64,000 nt of DNA from JARRNE01 sp963824085 (GCA_963824085.1 CAWGNT010000014.1:372001-436000), one strand, 5' to 3'; shown: positions 18,726 to 29,056, counted from the first letter of the stretch. The notes: generated by a model from the letters alone, not told the origin. Numbers and translations are program-made.

Positions 18726-19084
18726 GGCGACTGCCGGAAAGGAATAAGCGAGCCGCGCCTCGCCCGGCTCATCCCCCTGCTCACTCACCTCGCAGCTGCA
18801 CCGTACCAGGCGTTTCTGGGAAGGGCGGCGCACAAAGATCCCGGACTCCTGGATGCACTTGACACGGTCCGCGACGTACCGTGGGGCCGGGATGGAGCCA
18901 AGTTTGTCCTCATTTGAGGCACCAACCGGAAAGATCGGTCTTCGGCGATAGGACGATTCCCTATCGCTACGCCAAGCACCTCGACAATCTGTGGCATCCG
19001 GCAGACCGCCCTCTGCCTAGACGAACTCTTCTTACAAATCGCCGTCTCACTTGGTGCTAACGGACGAATCCCTGGAGCCCGCAA
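18726..19084. other. Intergenic region, no intact gene
   Basis: Between cydX and the reductase gene lie 359 bases. One frame reads LGRAAHKDPGLLDALDTVRDVPWGRDGAKFVLI near 18810-18915 before a stop, which could be a gene remnant, but I cannot name a family for it. Confidence 0.3.
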
Positions 19085-19834
19085 GTGCCGTACTCGGAGC
19101 AACGCGTCACATCAATCCGCAGGTGGTCGGAAAAGACCTTCAGCTTCACCACCACCCGACCGCAAGCGTTCGATTTTCGGAATGGGGAGTTCGTCACCCT
19201 CGGGCTGCGTCCGGAGGGAAAGCTCATTGCGCGCGCTTACTCCATCGTCTCGACAAATGACGCCGACCACCTGGAATTCCTCAGCATCCGCGTCCCTGGT
19301 GGCCCGCTCACCCGCCATCTGGCTAGCATCCGCGAGGGCGATCCTGTCCTTGTCAACAGCAAGGCTACCGGCTCGCTGACCCTGGGTCACGTCCGACCCG
19401 GCCGGAACCTTTACATGCTTGCCACGGGAACGGGGCTGGCCCCGTTCATGGCCCTGATCCGCGACCCCAAGCTCTATGAACATTTCGAGCGGGCGATACT
19501 GGTACATACGGTACGCAGCGCGCGCGAGCTGGCCTACCGCGCCGAGATCGAGGCCCTGGCCGGCGAGCGTCTGCGCTATGTCCCCACTGTCACCCGCGAG
19601 GCATTTCAGACCAATGGGCGCGGGGCGGAGCTGTTTCGCTCCGGAGAGCTGTTCACCGCACTCGGCCTGCCTGCAGCGAATCCCGCCGATGACCGCGTGA
19701 TGCTGTGCGGCAATCCCCACATGAACCGTGAGATGCGCGAGCACCTCGAAGGGCGAGGCTGGACAATGACCAACCACAAGGGAGTGGGCGAGCTCACCAT
19801 CGAGCAGGCTTTCGTGCTGAGCAGCGACCCCTAA
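19085..19834 (+). CDS. fpr: Ferredoxin/flavodoxin--NADP+ reductase
   Basis: A 249-residue flavoprotein of the bacterial FNR class. The FAD-binding ARAYSIVS motif appears at about residues 50-57, GPLTRHLA at the phosphate-binding site, the NADP-binding MLATGTGLAPFMALIRD at about 110, and VMLCGNPHM near the C-terminus. It exchanges electrons between NADPH and ferredoxin or flavodoxin in the cytosol, with roles in Fe-S and oxidative-stress metabolism. The start is GTG at 19085 without a strong ribosome site. It stands alone between the cyd operon and a sensor kinase. It is preceded and followed by gaps, so it is probably monocistronic. Confidence 0.93.
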   Translation: MPYSEQRVTSIRRWSEKTFSFTTTRPQAFDFRNGEFVTLGLRPEGKLIARAYSIVSTNDADHLEFLSIRVPGGPLTRHLASIREGDPVLVNSKATGSLTLGHVRPGRNLYMLATGTGLAPFMALIRDPKLYEHFERAILVHTVRSARELAYRAEIEALAGERLRYVPTVTREAFQTNGRGAELFRSGELFTALGLPAANPADDRVMLCGNPHMNREMREHLEGRGWTMTNHKGVGELTIEQAFVLSSDP

Positions 19835-19835
19835 G

Positions 19836-19858
19836 GGGCAGGATGCGGGTCCCTGCCC
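19836..19858 (+). terminator. Possible hairpin after fpr
   Basis: GGGCAGG and CCTGCCC form a 7-bp stem around a 9-base loop, 2 bases after the fpr stop. No T-run follows, so it is only a weak terminator candidate. Confidence 0.35.
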
Positions 19859-20171
19859 TGCACCTGGCTCGTGCCACCCCAGCTTATCCTTTTCCAAGGC
19901 GTCTCCGCTGAGCCGGGTATCCGACAAGCCTCTTCGCCATACGGCGTCTCCACGGCATGGCTCTCCCTGGGTGCCGGGTTGTCAACTTCGGTACCATGAG
20001 CGCATTTCGACCGACTGACGTATCCTCCATACAGATACAGTAAGATCTGCGGGGACACACGAGCTCTCGGCGGCCATCGCAGATTTGCCCCAACCGGTGA
20101 CCGGGTTGGTCACCGGCCGCTCCCAGAGCGGCTGCGTTGGTGGTCTTTCGCGATTCACACAGAGGGGATAC
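19859..20171. other. Intergenic region upstream of hybrid kinase
   Basis: No gene is visible. This 313-base region is less GC-rich near 20025-20050 and should carry the kinase promoter, but I could not place it. Confidence 0.35.
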
Positions 20172-22907
20172 GTGCGCTGGACCGAATCGAAGGCCGCTCT
20201 CTACGGTGTGGCGCTGACAGTGGTGCTGCTGCTCGCCAATGCCGGAGTCTCCCAATGGACCACTCATCGATTAGTCCAGAACGAGGAGTGGGTAACGCAT
20301 ACCCGCCACGTCCTTGAAACCCTCGCGGAGGTCCGCGCCACGGTCACCCAGGCCGAGACGGGACAACGGGGCTTTCTGATCACAGGCGACGCCCAGTATC
20401 TGCATACCTATCAGGCCGCCGCGGCGCAGGCGGAAGAGCAGCTTCTCCGGTTGATAAGGCTCACAGCCGACAGCCCCGAGCAGGAGTCGCGGGTAGCGAG
20501 CCTGCGCGCACTGGTGAAGCCCAGGCTCAAGCGGCTGCAAGAGAACATTGCAGTGCGGGAACGGCACGGATTCGCGGCGGCAGCGCAAAAGGTCGGGACG
20601 GACGAGGGCCAGGCACTGATGGATCAGATCCGTGGCCAGATCGCCGCGATAAAGGCTGGCGAGGACGCGCGCCTGAAGACAAGAGCGGCCGATTCGGAAC
20701 GCAGCCTGCGCGCCAAGGTCTGGACCAATGTCGCGGGAACCATCCTCGGTATCGCCGCCGTCTCCCTCGCCTTCTTCCTGTTCCTTCGCAGACTCGCCGA
20801 GCGGCGCCAGGCGGAGCTCCAGGCCCGAGACCATGCGCTGCGGCAAGCGGCAATCAGTGAGCTCAGTCAGGCGGCGCTCTCCGAGAAGGACATCGACTCT
20901 TTGATGGATCGAGCGGTCCATGTCACCGCCCAAGTCCTGGATGTTCCCCTGGTGAAGGTGCTCGAGCTGCTCCCTGACGGCAAGGCGTTGCGGTTGCGCG
21001 CCGGGATCGGCTGGAGGAACGGAGCTGTCGGAACCGCCACCGTCAGTGCAGGGCTCGACTCACAGGCGGGTTATACCCTGCACGCAGGCGAGCCCTTGAT
21101 CGCCGGCGACTTGACGACGCATGAGCCGATCATCGTGGACGACATGCGTAGGGAGACCAGATTCAACGGCCCCGAGCTACTGCTTGAGCACGGTGTGATC
21201 AGTGGGATCAGCGTCGTCATCCACGACCGGCCCGGCCGACCGTTCGGTATCCTGGGGGCGCACACGACCGACCATCGGGTCCTTACCGCAGACGAGGACG
21301 CCCCGTTCGTGCAGGCGGTAGCAAACGTGTTGGCCACCGCGATTCGGCACCGGCGGGCAGAGGAGGCACTGCGCGAGAGCGAACGGCGCTTCCGCGCCCT
21401 CGCCGATTCGGTTCCGGACATCGTGTGGACAAGCGGGCCGGACGGGCAATGCGACTATGTGAACCAGCGTTGGAGCGACGTTACGGGACTTTCGGTCGAG
21501 CGGGCCCTGGGGCTGCGATGGACATCCGCGCTCCACGCCGACGATCTGCAGCGTTCGACGGACCGCTGGATGCACTCCATGGATAGCGGCGAGCCGTTCC
21601 AGTGCGAGTATCGGTTCCGCGCCAAGGACGGAGGCTATCGCTGGTGCCTCGCGCGCGCACTGCCTCTGCGCGATGAGCAAGGACGCATCGTCAAGTGGTT
21701 CGGAAACTGCCTGGACATCGACGAGCGCAGGCAGCTGGAGGACGCCCTGAGGGAGGCGGATAGCCGTAAGGACCGCTTTCTCGCTGTCCTCGCCCATGAG
21801 CTGCGTAATCCGCTGGCGACCATTGCGAATGCGGGGCATACCCTGGCCGGTTCCGAGCCGAGTCAGAATCAACTGCACGAGATGGCGGCGCTGGTCGATC
21901 GCCAGGTGAAGCACCTCACGCGTCTGATCGACGACCTCTCAGACGTCGCCCGCATCGGCCAGGGAAAGATGCTGATGCGCAAGGAGCACGTCGACGTCGC
22001 CACGGTCATCAACCGGGCCGTCGAGATCACGCGCCCCGACATCGAGGCCCGCCATCATCACCTCGCGATCGAGCTGCCGGCGGAGCCGCTGTGGATCGAG
22101 GCGGACCCGACCCGCATGGCGCAGGTCCTGGGCAACTTGCTCGCCAACGCCTCGAAGTACACCGACGAGGGTGGACGAATCGATCTGCGCGTCTTCCGGG
22201 AGGACTCGGAGGTCGCCGTTCGCGTGCGCGACACCGGCATAGGGATCCCCCCCGAGGTGCTCGATCGGGTATTCGACGACTTCTTCCAGGTCGAGCAGTC
22301 AGAAAATCGCTCCCAGGGAGGACTCGGCATCGGGCTCAGTCTTGTGCGGCGTCTCGTCGAGCTGCACGAAGGACAGGTGCAGGCGTTCAGCGACGGCCCC
22401 GGCCGCGGCGCCGAATTTGTCGTTCGCTTGCCGGAAGTCGCCCCTGACGCGGGGCAACCGGAAGACACGCCCGAAAAGACAGAGCGACCTCCTTCCTCGC
22501 GACGGCGCGTCTTGGTGGTGGACGATCATCGGCTCATGGCTGACAGCCTCGCCCGCGTCCTGGCGACGCGTGGCTGCAAGGTCCGGGTCGCCTACAGCGG
22601 ACCCGAGGCACTCCCGATCGCGGCGGCCTTCCGGCCGGATTTGATTTTTCTCGACATCGGGCTTCCCGGCATGGACGGGTACGAGCTGGCCCGCCACCTC
22701 CGTGACGACACCGCCCTCACGGACGCCGTGCTGGTGGCCCTTTCCGGGTACGAGCCGGGGACAGAGCAACGGGCGCCGCAAGCCGGCTTCGATCACTACG
22801 CGGTGAAGCCGCTCAACGCGCAGACGCTCGACGCGATTCTCGCGAGGGAGTGTCGGGCGCAATTCCAGGACGAGGCCACCGAGTCAGCTCCGGAGCTCAC
22901 AGGCTAA
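20172..22907 (+). CDS. Hybrid sensor histidine kinase (CHASE3-GAF-PAS-HisKA-HATPase-REC)
   Basis: A 911-residue protein from GTG at 20172, which follows GAGGGG at a good distance. It has an N-terminal helix (residues ~12-30), a CHASE3-like periplasmic domain with TVTQAETGQRGFLITGD, a second helix near residue 190, a GAF domain (~residues 235-400), a PAS domain (FRALADSVPDIVWTSGPDG), the H-box FLAVLAHELRNPLATIANAG near residue 540, the N-box NLLANASKYTDEGG, the G-boxes (VRDTGIGIPPE, GGLGIGLSLV), and a C-terminal receiver with LIFLDIGLPGMDGYE whose Asp is near residue 827. It senses an unknown signal at the membrane and relays phosphate internally. No separate response regulator gene is adjacent, so its output partner lies elsewhere. 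Confidence 0.93.
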   Translation: MRWTESKAALYGVALTVVLLLANAGVSQWTTHRLVQNEEWVTHTRHVLETLAEVRATVTQAETGQRGFLITGDAQYLHTYQAAAAQAEEQLLRLIRLTADSPEQESRVASLRALVKPRLKRLQENIAVRERHGFAAAAQKVGTDEGQALMDQIRGQIAAIKAGEDARLKTRAADSERSLRAKVWTNVAGTILGIAAVSLAFFLFLRRLAERRQAELQARDHALRQAAISELSQAALSEKDIDSLMDRAVHVTAQVLDVPLVKVLELLPDGKALRLRAGIGWRNGAVGTATVSAGLDSQAGYTLHAGEPLIAGDLTTHEPIIVDDMRRETRFNGPELLLEHGVISGISVVIHDRPGRPFGILGAHTTDHRVLTADEDAPFVQAVANVLATAIRHRRAEEALRESERRFRALADSVPDIVWTSGPDGQCDYVNQRWSDVTGLSVERALGLRWTSALHADDLQRSTDRWMHSMDSGEPFQCEYRFRAKDGGYRWCLARALPLRDEQGRIVKWFGNCLDIDERRQLEDALREADSRKDRFLAVLAHELRNPLATIANAGHTLAGSEPSQNQLHEMAALVDRQVKHLTRLIDDLSDVARIGQGKMLMRKEHVDVATVINRAVEITRPDIEARHHHLAIELPAEPLWIEADPTRMAQVLGNLLANASKYTDEGGRIDLRVFREDSEVAVRVRDTGIGIPPEVLDRVFDDFFQVEQSENRSQGGLGIGLSLVRRLVELHEGQVQAFSDGPGRGAEFVVRLPEVAPDAGQPEDTPEKTERPPSSRRRVLVVDDHRLMADSLARVLATRGCKVRVAYSGPEALPIAAAFRPDLIFLDIGLPGMDGYELARHLRDDTALTDAVLVALSGYEPGTEQRAPQAGFDHYAVKPLNAQTLDAILARECRAQFQDEATESAPELTG

Positions 22908-23049
22908 GGCGCCACACGGGTATCCCAGTCGGACCGGATGTCCGCGATCCTCGACACCTTTCAGGGGAGAGCCGGTCAAACCTTCCCAAGGACAGTAGGA
23001 ACCCAGCGCTCCGGCCGGTTCGTTGCAAGCCAATGGCAAGCCCAAGACC

Positions 23050-23427
23050 ATGCACGACAGTGACGACCTGATCCGACTGACACGCCGCCTTTATCTGGAG
23101 CGTGACCAGCCGGTGCAGCCCCTGCGCTGGCGTCCTGCTGCCGATCTCTGCCGTACCCGCCACGGCTGGCTAATCAAGGTCGAGCTTGCCGGAGTGGAGT
23201 CCGATGAAATCCGACTCGTCGCGCGCGGCCGGTTTTTGATCCTGCGCGGACACAGGCGTGACACCGCGCTCATCGAGGGAGGCGCCTTCTACGCCATGGA
23301 GATCCTCTACAGCGAGTTTGAGCGGACCTTCGAGCTCCCGGTGGACCTCGAGCGCTGCCGGATTACGACCGAATACACGAACGGAATGCTGCTGGTTCGC
23401 ATCAACGCAGAGGCGACAGCCCCATGA
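23050..23427 (+). CDS. Hsp20-family small heat-shock protein
   Basis: A 125-residue protein with an alpha-crystallin-like beta-sandwich: PAADLCRTRHGWLIKVELAGVE, then RGRFLILRGHR, FYAMEILYSEFERTFELPVDLE and a final TNGMLLVRI strand. Small heat-shock proteins hold unfolding proteins in the cytosol. The last four bases overlap the start of lon (ATGA), so the holdase and the protease are coupled. ATG at 23050 is chosen; a TTG at 23023 is possible but has no better ribosome site. The C-terminal IxI anchor typical of many Hsp20 proteins is not seen. Confidence 0.9.
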   Translation: MHDSDDLIRLTRRLYLERDQPVQPLRWRPAADLCRTRHGWLIKVELAGVESDEIRLVARGRFLILRGHRRDTALIEGGAFYAMEILYSEFERTFELPVDLERCRITTEYTNGMLLVRINAEATAP

Positions 23428-25766
23428 ACACACCCGATACGGCCAAGGTGCGGGAGCTTCCGCTGTTCCCCCTGCGCAATACGCTGCTCTATCCCTTCGT
23501 GCTCGGCCCATTCTCCGCTGGCCGCCGGGCATCGATCGCGGCCATCGAGGCGGCGCTCGCGAGCGAAGACAAGCTGCTCGTCGTGGTCGCACAGAAGGAC
23601 GCCGGCGTAGACGAGCCCGAAGGAGAGGACCTGTTCTCCATCGGGACCAAGGCGGTGATCAAGCGCATGGCGCGCTCCGAAGAGACGCTGGAGGTGCTCC
23701 TGCAAGGCGTCGAGCGCGTGCGCCTGTCCGCCGTATCCCGCACCGGGTTCCACCTGCGCGCACGTGCAGAGTCGGCGCCAGTGGTTCTGGAGCCCGGGCC
23801 GGAGGCAGAGGCCCTGCAGCGCGAGCTTATAAGCCTGACCAGTAAGTTTCAGGCCCTCGCCCAGCCAGTGACGCGAATCGATGTGGACGAGTTGGCTCGC
23901 CAGATACAGGACCCGATGCAGCTCGTCTATCTCCTCGCCTCGGTGATCGGCCTCGACCTGGAGAAGGCCCAGCGTCTGCTCGAAGCCTCCGAGCAGCTGC
24001 AAGCCATGAAGCTGCTGCATGAGTACATGCGGCGCGAGTACCAGATCCTTCAGCTGCGCAAGGAGATCGCAGGACAGGCAGAGTCGGCCATGGGTCGCGA
24101 GCAACGGGAGTATCTGCTGCGCCAGCAGCTTCGGGCAATCCAGCAAGAGCTCGGGGATCAGAACCCGGAAGAGTCCCAGGTCGCGGGGCTGAGGGGACGT
24201 ATCGACGAGGCGGAGCTGCCCGAGGACGCGCGCCGCGAGGTGGAGCGCGAGCTCAGCCGACTGGAGTCGATCCCGGCCGCCTCACCCGAACATCAGGTGA
24301 TTCGCACCCGCCTTGATCTGATCCTGGAGCTGCCGTGGCGCCGACACACCCAGGACAACCTGGACCTCGCGCGGGCGCGGCGGATACTCGACGAGGATCA
24401 CTACGACCTCACCGAGATCAAGGAGCGCATCCTCGAGCACCTCGCGGTGTTGAAGCTCAATCCCGAGGCTAAGGCCCCGATCCTCTGTTTCGTCGGTCCC
24501 CCGGGCGTGGGAAAGACGTCCCTCGGGCAATCCATTGCACGCGCGCTGGGACGCAAGTTCGAGCATTTCAGCCTGGGCGGACTGCACGACGAGGCGGAGC
24601 TGCGTGGCCACCGGCGCACCTATGTGGGCGCCATGCCGGGCCGTATCATTCAGGCACTGCGTCGGGCGGAGACCAACAATCCCCTGCTGATGCTCGACGA
24701 GGTGGACAAGCTCGGACGCGACTTTCGCGGCGATCCCGCGTCCGCTCTGCTCGAAATCCTCGACCCCGCCCAGAACAACCAATTCCGGGACAACTACCTG
24801 GACCTCCCGTTCGATCTCTCCAAGGTCTTCTTCATCACCACGGCCAATGCCTTGGATACCATCCCGAGCCCGTTGCTCGACCGCATGGAGATGCTGCGCC
24901 TCTCCGGCTACAGCGACGAGGAAAAGCTGGAGATCGCCAAGCGTTACTTGTTGGAGCGACAACGCACCCAGGCCGGGCTCGCCGAGGCCCAGTTCATCGT
25001 CCCGGACGCGACCATCCGCAAGGTCGTCAGCCGCTACACCCGTGAGGCCGGAGTGCGCGAGCTCGAGCGTATGCTCGGCCGCCTGGCCCGCAAAATTGCC
25101 CTCCGGGTCGCCGAGGAGCAGGCCGAGACCCCCGTGGTGACGCCGGATCGGCTGCTGGATCTCCTCGGAGCAGAGCGCTTCCAGCTGGAGGAGGCGCGCA
25201 AGGAGCTCCCGCCCGGGGTTGCCGCGGGTCTCGCCTGGACCGCCACCGGCGGCGACGTGCTCTACGTGGAGGCGATTGCGCGGCCGGACGGTGACAGGCT
25301 CACCCTCACCGGCCAGCTGGGGGAGGTCATGAAGGAGTCCGCCCAGGCGGCACAGAGCTATATCCTCGCCGAGGCCGCGCGGCTCGGCATCGAGAACCCG
25401 AAGCCTGGACTCCATATCCATGTTCCCGCAGGTGCGATCCCCAAGGACGGACCGTCCGCCGGGGTGACAATGGCAACGGCGGTGGCATCTGTTTATGGCC
25501 GGCGCCAGGTCCGCAGCGATACCGCCATGACCGGCGAGATCACCCTCACCGGGCTGGTGCTGCCCGTAGGCGGCATCAAGGAGAAGGTGTTGGCGGCGCG
25601 CCGTGCCGGACTCAAGCGCGTGATCCTGCCCAGGCAGAACGAAAAGGACCTCCGCGATCTACCCGATGCGGTGCGCGACGAAATGGAATTCGTGCTCGTC
25701 GAGCGTATCGAGGATGTACTTCGCGCGGCCATGCGGGAGCCGCCGGAAACCCTCGCCGCCGCCTGA
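23424..25766 (+). CDS. lon: ATP-dependent Lon protease
   Basis: A 780-residue LonA-type protease: an N-terminal LON domain (ELPLFPLRNTLLYPFVLG), a coiled-coil arm, an AAA+ module with Walker A GPPGVGKTSLGQ near residue 357 and a LMLDEVDKLGRDF Walker B, then a C-terminal protease domain with catalytic Ser in PKDGPSAGVTMATA near residue 677 and Lys in GGIKEKVLAARRAG near 718. It degrades misfolded and regulatory proteins in the cytosol. It overlaps hsp20 by 4 bases. Lon genes coupled to hsp20 usually belong to an extra Lon copy beside the housekeeping one, so a second lon elsewhere in the genome is likely (inference). Confidence 0.96.
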   Translation: MNTPDTAKVRELPLFPLRNTLLYPFVLGPFSAGRRASIAAIEAALASEDKLLVVVAQKDAGVDEPEGEDLFSIGTKAVIKRMARSEETLEVLLQGVERVRLSAVSRTGFHLRARAESAPVVLEPGPEAEALQRELISLTSKFQALAQPVTRIDVDELARQIQDPMQLVYLLASVIGLDLEKAQRLLEASEQLQAMKLLHEYMRREYQILQLRKEIAGQAESAMGREQREYLLRQQLRAIQQELGDQNPEESQVAGLRGRIDEAELPEDARREVERELSRLESIPAASPEHQVIRTRLDLILELPWRRHTQDNLDLARARRILDEDHYDLTEIKERILEHLAVLKLNPEAKAPILCFVGPPGVGKTSLGQSIARALGRKFEHFSLGGLHDEAELRGHRRTYVGAMPGRIIQALRRAETNNPLLMLDEVDKLGRDFRGDPASALLEILDPAQNNQFRDNYLDLPFDLSKVFFITTANALDTIPSPLLDRMEMLRLSGYSDEEKLEIAKRYLLERQRTQAGLAEAQFIVPDATIRKVVSRYTREAGVRELERMLGRLARKIALRVAEEQAETPVVTPDRLLDLLGAERFQLEEARKELPPGVAAGLAWTATGGDVLYVEAIARPDGDRLTLTGQLGEVMKESAQAAQSYILAEAARLGIENPKPGLHIHVPAGAIPKDGPSAGVTMATAVASVYGRRQVRSDTAMTGEITLTGLVLPVGGIKEKVLAARRAGLKRVILPRQNEKDLRDLPDAVRDEMEFVLVERIEDVLRAAMREPPETLAAA

Positions 25767-25781
25767 CGTCGATGCCCCGCT

Positions 25782-28451
25782 CTACCCTCGCGCTGCTGCC
25801 GCCAACACTGCAGCGTCGCCGTCCGACGCGTCCGCAAATAAGGCCCCCTGCACCTCTGCACGGGTCCTGGGAAGGCTTTCGGGGTAGCGCTCACGAACAA
25901 ATTGAATGAGCCTCTCTCGAACGTAGCAACGCAGGTCCCAAGCGGCACCCGAGTTGGGCGCACTCATCAATGCCCGCAGCTCCATGGCGCGGTCGGTGCT
26001 GTTCGTCACCTGCAGGACGCACACCCTGCCATCCCACATTCCCGAAGTCTCAAGGATGCGGCGGAGCTCCTTCCTCACCTCATCCACGGGAACGCAGTAG
26101 TCCGTATAGATGTACACCGTCCCCAAGAGATCGGCGGCCGCGCGAGTCCAGTTCTGAAACGGCTTCTCGATGAAGTAGGAGAGCGGGACCACCAGCCGTC
26201 GCAGGTCCCAGATGCGCACGACCACGTAGGTCATCGCAATTTCCTCGATCCGGCCCCACTCGCCCTCTACGATCACCACGTCGTCGATGCGAACCGGCTC
26301 CGTCAAAGCGATCTGCACCCCTGCGATGAGATTGGTAAGGACTGGCCGCGCCGCCAACCCCGCCACGAGACCCGCCACCCCTGCGGACGCGAACAGGCTG
26401 ACGCCCACATGGCGCACGTTGGGAAAGGTCATCAACATGATGGCTAGCGTCACAAAGCCGACGCCCATGATGCTGATGCGACGGAACACCTGACTCTGTG
26501 TACGAATCCGGCGCGCCCTCAGGTTGTCCATCTCCTCGACCCCGTACTTCTTGGCGATGAAGTCGCCAAAGGCGCTGGTACTCCCGACCAACAGCCACGC
26601 CACGGCGGCGATCAAGGCAAGGCTGACGAGGTGGTGAAGAACGGCCAAGGGGTCGGGCGGCAGGGACAGGGCCGGAAGCGCGAGCAAGATCGCGACCAAG
26701 GGGAACAGTGCCCTGAGGGGTCTTTCCACATAGCCGAGAAAGCTGTCGTCGACGGCCGTACCAGGGTGCCGACTCGCATGTCTCACCACGGACAGCAGAC
26801 CTCTGTAGCCGACGAGCCCGACGATCATCGCTCCGATCAAGGCTCCAGCGGACACCAACCAGGTCTGTCCGTGGCGTCCAAACTGACTTAGGTGGATCCA
26901 CAAGGCATTGATAGGGAGCGGATTCCATTCATAGAAGGCCAGAACCATGAAGCCACCCCAAAGCAGCATACCCGTGAGGATACGAAACCATATCAGTCCG
27001 CGCAGAGGAATTCCCGGCTCGATCCCCCACGCGCGGCGGAGCCGCCGCTGCCACCGGTGCCGGCCCGCGTCCAGGCCGTCGTATATCTGCGAGGCGACGC
27101 GCATGAGGATCAGGACCAAGGCGAGCCCCAACAAGGTCACCAATATGCCACGGAAGACATAGGTCGCCAGGTTGGAGTACCCGTCCCATGCAGCCGCCAG
27201 GCTAACCAGCAGGCCGACAATCAAGAGGAATCGGGCGGCTCGGGTCCCACTGAGAAAGGGCAATCGTCCAAGCAATGCGGTGATCCATACGAGGTTCCCT
27301 ACGAGGAGCAGGAAGAAGAGCTTGCGTATCAGCAGGAACGCTGGATACGCCGGCAAACCGATGGCCACCAGCGTCTCATACGCGCTACTTCCCACGAATC
27401 CCAGCAGAACCAGCAGCGCCAGCAGGCGCAACCCACGGCTGAGCGCACCCAGTGAGGCAGCCGGAAGCGGCCAGTAGGGCGTAGCGGGCAGACAGGGCTC
27501 CAGCAGCGCGCGAATCAGCGCAAGCGCGATGAAGTAAAGGGTCAGACTGCAGCTCAATAGCCTGACGAAGTGAAGGGACGGATTGTCCCCACCTTGCCAA
27601 GCGAAGAACCCGGCGCTGAGGCTGGTAACGAGAACGGGGAGCAGGTAACGGCCACCGCAGGCCACTGCCGAGCGGTAGAATCGTCCGCGCAGCGAGGGCT
27701 GAAATGCACGGGTGCGGGCCTGATGGAGTAAGAGGCGGCGCAACCCGAATCCAACAGCCAAGCCAACGAGCAGCAGGCCACCCAGGGCGATCTGCTGCTG
27801 ACGCCCAAACCCGCTGAGGTCTTTTCCGACAGTGTCCGCGAGTGAGCTAGCAGTCTGTGTCGACCAGAGGTGACCGGGATCGGCCAAGTTGGCCCTTACG
27901 ATATCCACCAGACCAGGACCGCGGGCGACTAGGAGCTCGCCGACCCTGAGGTGCTGCAGCTGGGTGATGCGTCCCGTGAGCTCCTGGATCTTCTCCAGCA
28001 AGAGACGGCACGAGGCGATCTCCCCTTGGAGCTTGGTTTTCTCAGCCGTGAGGCTAGCCCGCTTCCGCGTCACATCGGCTGGCTCGCCCTTCTTTGCCGG
28101 GCCCAGGGTGGCAAGCTCGGACTCGGTGGCCTTTTGATCGGTCTGGACGTATTGAATGCAGCTATTCGCGTCGTTCTGAATACCGCCGATCTCACTGAGG
28201 TAGGTGCTGAGCGCGGCGTTGGATGGAGCCCTTAGGATGTCCATCTCGTCCTTTATCCGGCTCAAGCGGTCATTGTCCCGAGCGATCTGTTGCTGTGAGA
28301 CTTGCTGTGAGCCTTGCTGTGGTGGTTGAGCCATGGCGGTCGCTATTCCCGCCACGAGCAGGACCAAGAGCGCCAGAAGCCGTCCTACCAGCTTGACGCC
28401 AGAATGGATTCTTTCGCCGGGGAGCACGGACACACCTCTGTAGGAGGCCAT
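25782..28451 (-). CDS. Large MscS-family (MscK-like) mechanosensitive channel
   Basis: An 889-residue membrane protein. A signal peptide (GRLLALLVLLVAGIATAMAQ) is followed by a Gln-rich, coiled-coil periplasmic domain (~residues 45-200), about ten hydrophobic segments, and a C-terminal MscS core: FASAGVAGLVAGLAARPVLTNL as the pore helix, then IDDVVIVEGEWGRIEEIAMTYVVVRIWDLRRLVVPLS. The layout matches the long MscK/YbdG-related channels rather than the short MscS at 12121. The start is uncertain: GTG at 28427 has AGAGG at good spacing, while the upstream ATG at 28451 has none. It converges on lon, with only 15 bases between the stops. Confidence 0.9.
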   Translation of the reverse strand: MASYRGVSVLPGERIHSGVKLVGRLLALLVLLVAGIATAMAQPPQQGSQQVSQQQIARDNDRLSRIKDEMDILRAPSNAALSTYLSEIGGIQNDANSCIQYVQTDQKATESELATLGPAKKGEPADVTRKRASLTAEKTKLQGEIASCRLLLEKIQELTGRITQLQHLRVGELLVARGPGLVDIVRANLADPGHLWSTQTASSLADTVGKDLSGFGRQQQIALGGLLLVGLAVGFGLRRLLLHQARTRAFQPSLRGRFYRSAVACGGRYLLPVLVTSLSAGFFAWQGGDNPSLHFVRLLSCSLTLYFIALALIRALLEPCLPATPYWPLPAASLGALSRGLRLLALLVLLGFVGSSAYETLVAIGLPAYPAFLLIRKLFFLLLVGNLVWITALLGRLPFLSGTRAARFLLIVGLLVSLAAAWDGYSNLATYVFRGILVTLLGLALVLILMRVASQIYDGLDAGRHRWQRRLRRAWGIEPGIPLRGLIWFRILTGMLLWGGFMVLAFYEWNPLPINALWIHLSQFGRHGQTWLVSAGALIGAMIVGLVGYRGLLSVVRHASRHPGTAVDDSFLGYVERPLRALFPLVAILLALPALSLPPDPLAVLHHLVSLALIAAVAWLLVGSTSAFGDFIAKKYGVEEMDNLRARRIRTQSQVFRRISIMGVGFVTLAIMLMTFPNVRHVGVSLFASAGVAGLVAGLAARPVLTNLIAGVQIALTEPVRIDDVVIVEGEWGRIEEIAMTYVVVRIWDLRRLVVPLSYFIEKPFQNWTRAAADLLGTVYIYTDYCVPVDEVRKELRRILETSGMWDGRVCVLQVTNSTDRAMELRALMSAPNSGAAWDLRCYVRERLIQFVRERYPESLPRTRAEVQGALFADASDGDAAVLAAAARG

Positions 28452-29056
28452 AGCACCGCAGTGGAAAGGCGTTACCGCGGCTCATCTGGCCTGTTTGTGG
28501 AGTTGTTGGTCCTCGGCGCGCGCTGTGGACGGGGGCACCCAAAGCCGCAAGGTGTCAAGGTTCGCACGTACGGCTGTCAAGCGCGGCGGCCAACCCCGCT
28601 CCCGCAGGCAGATCCCATGCCAAGACTGCCTCGTGCGCTTGGACGCCCCACGCCAACGGCGGGCACAGGCACTCGGCGCGCGGCGCCTGGTGTCAATCGG
28701 AATCGGCTCCCGCTGGGCTCGCAAGCGGCTCGCGGTCGGTGAGTATCAACCACCAGCCCTGGCTGATTGCACCCGCCGGATTCTCCAACCCACGGAGCAG
28801 GGGGGCGAGCGCAGCGCTGTCGGACCCAACGGCTCGATCAGTCTTGGCGACTCTCTAGTGGCCGTTTCAGCTGCCGCCTCCCCTTGTCGCGTCACTCACT
28901 TTGGGAAGGGGATGAGGGCGACACTCCGTGGCCGTTGCCCACATCCAAGGGACTGGGCTCCCCAAGTGAGTCCGGCGGGCACGGATGATGCTTGTGCTCG
29001 GGCAGCATCCACGGACGCCCTCCACGGCACCAGGATCAGCGAGGGAAAGGACCCGC
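28452..29056. other. Intergenic region, no gene seen
   Basis: These 605 bases between the divergent channel gene and a small secreted-protein gene carry no frame with a recognisable motif. Promoters for both flanking genes should be here. Confidence 0.4.

Noticed and set aside
20026..20046. LexA-like box (TTACTGTATCTGTATGG on the minus strand)
   Set aside because: Only one half-site agrees with the LexA consensus; the second half lacks ACAG.
24282..25421. 379-residue minus-strand frame over lon
   Set aside because: Mirror of lon; no motif.
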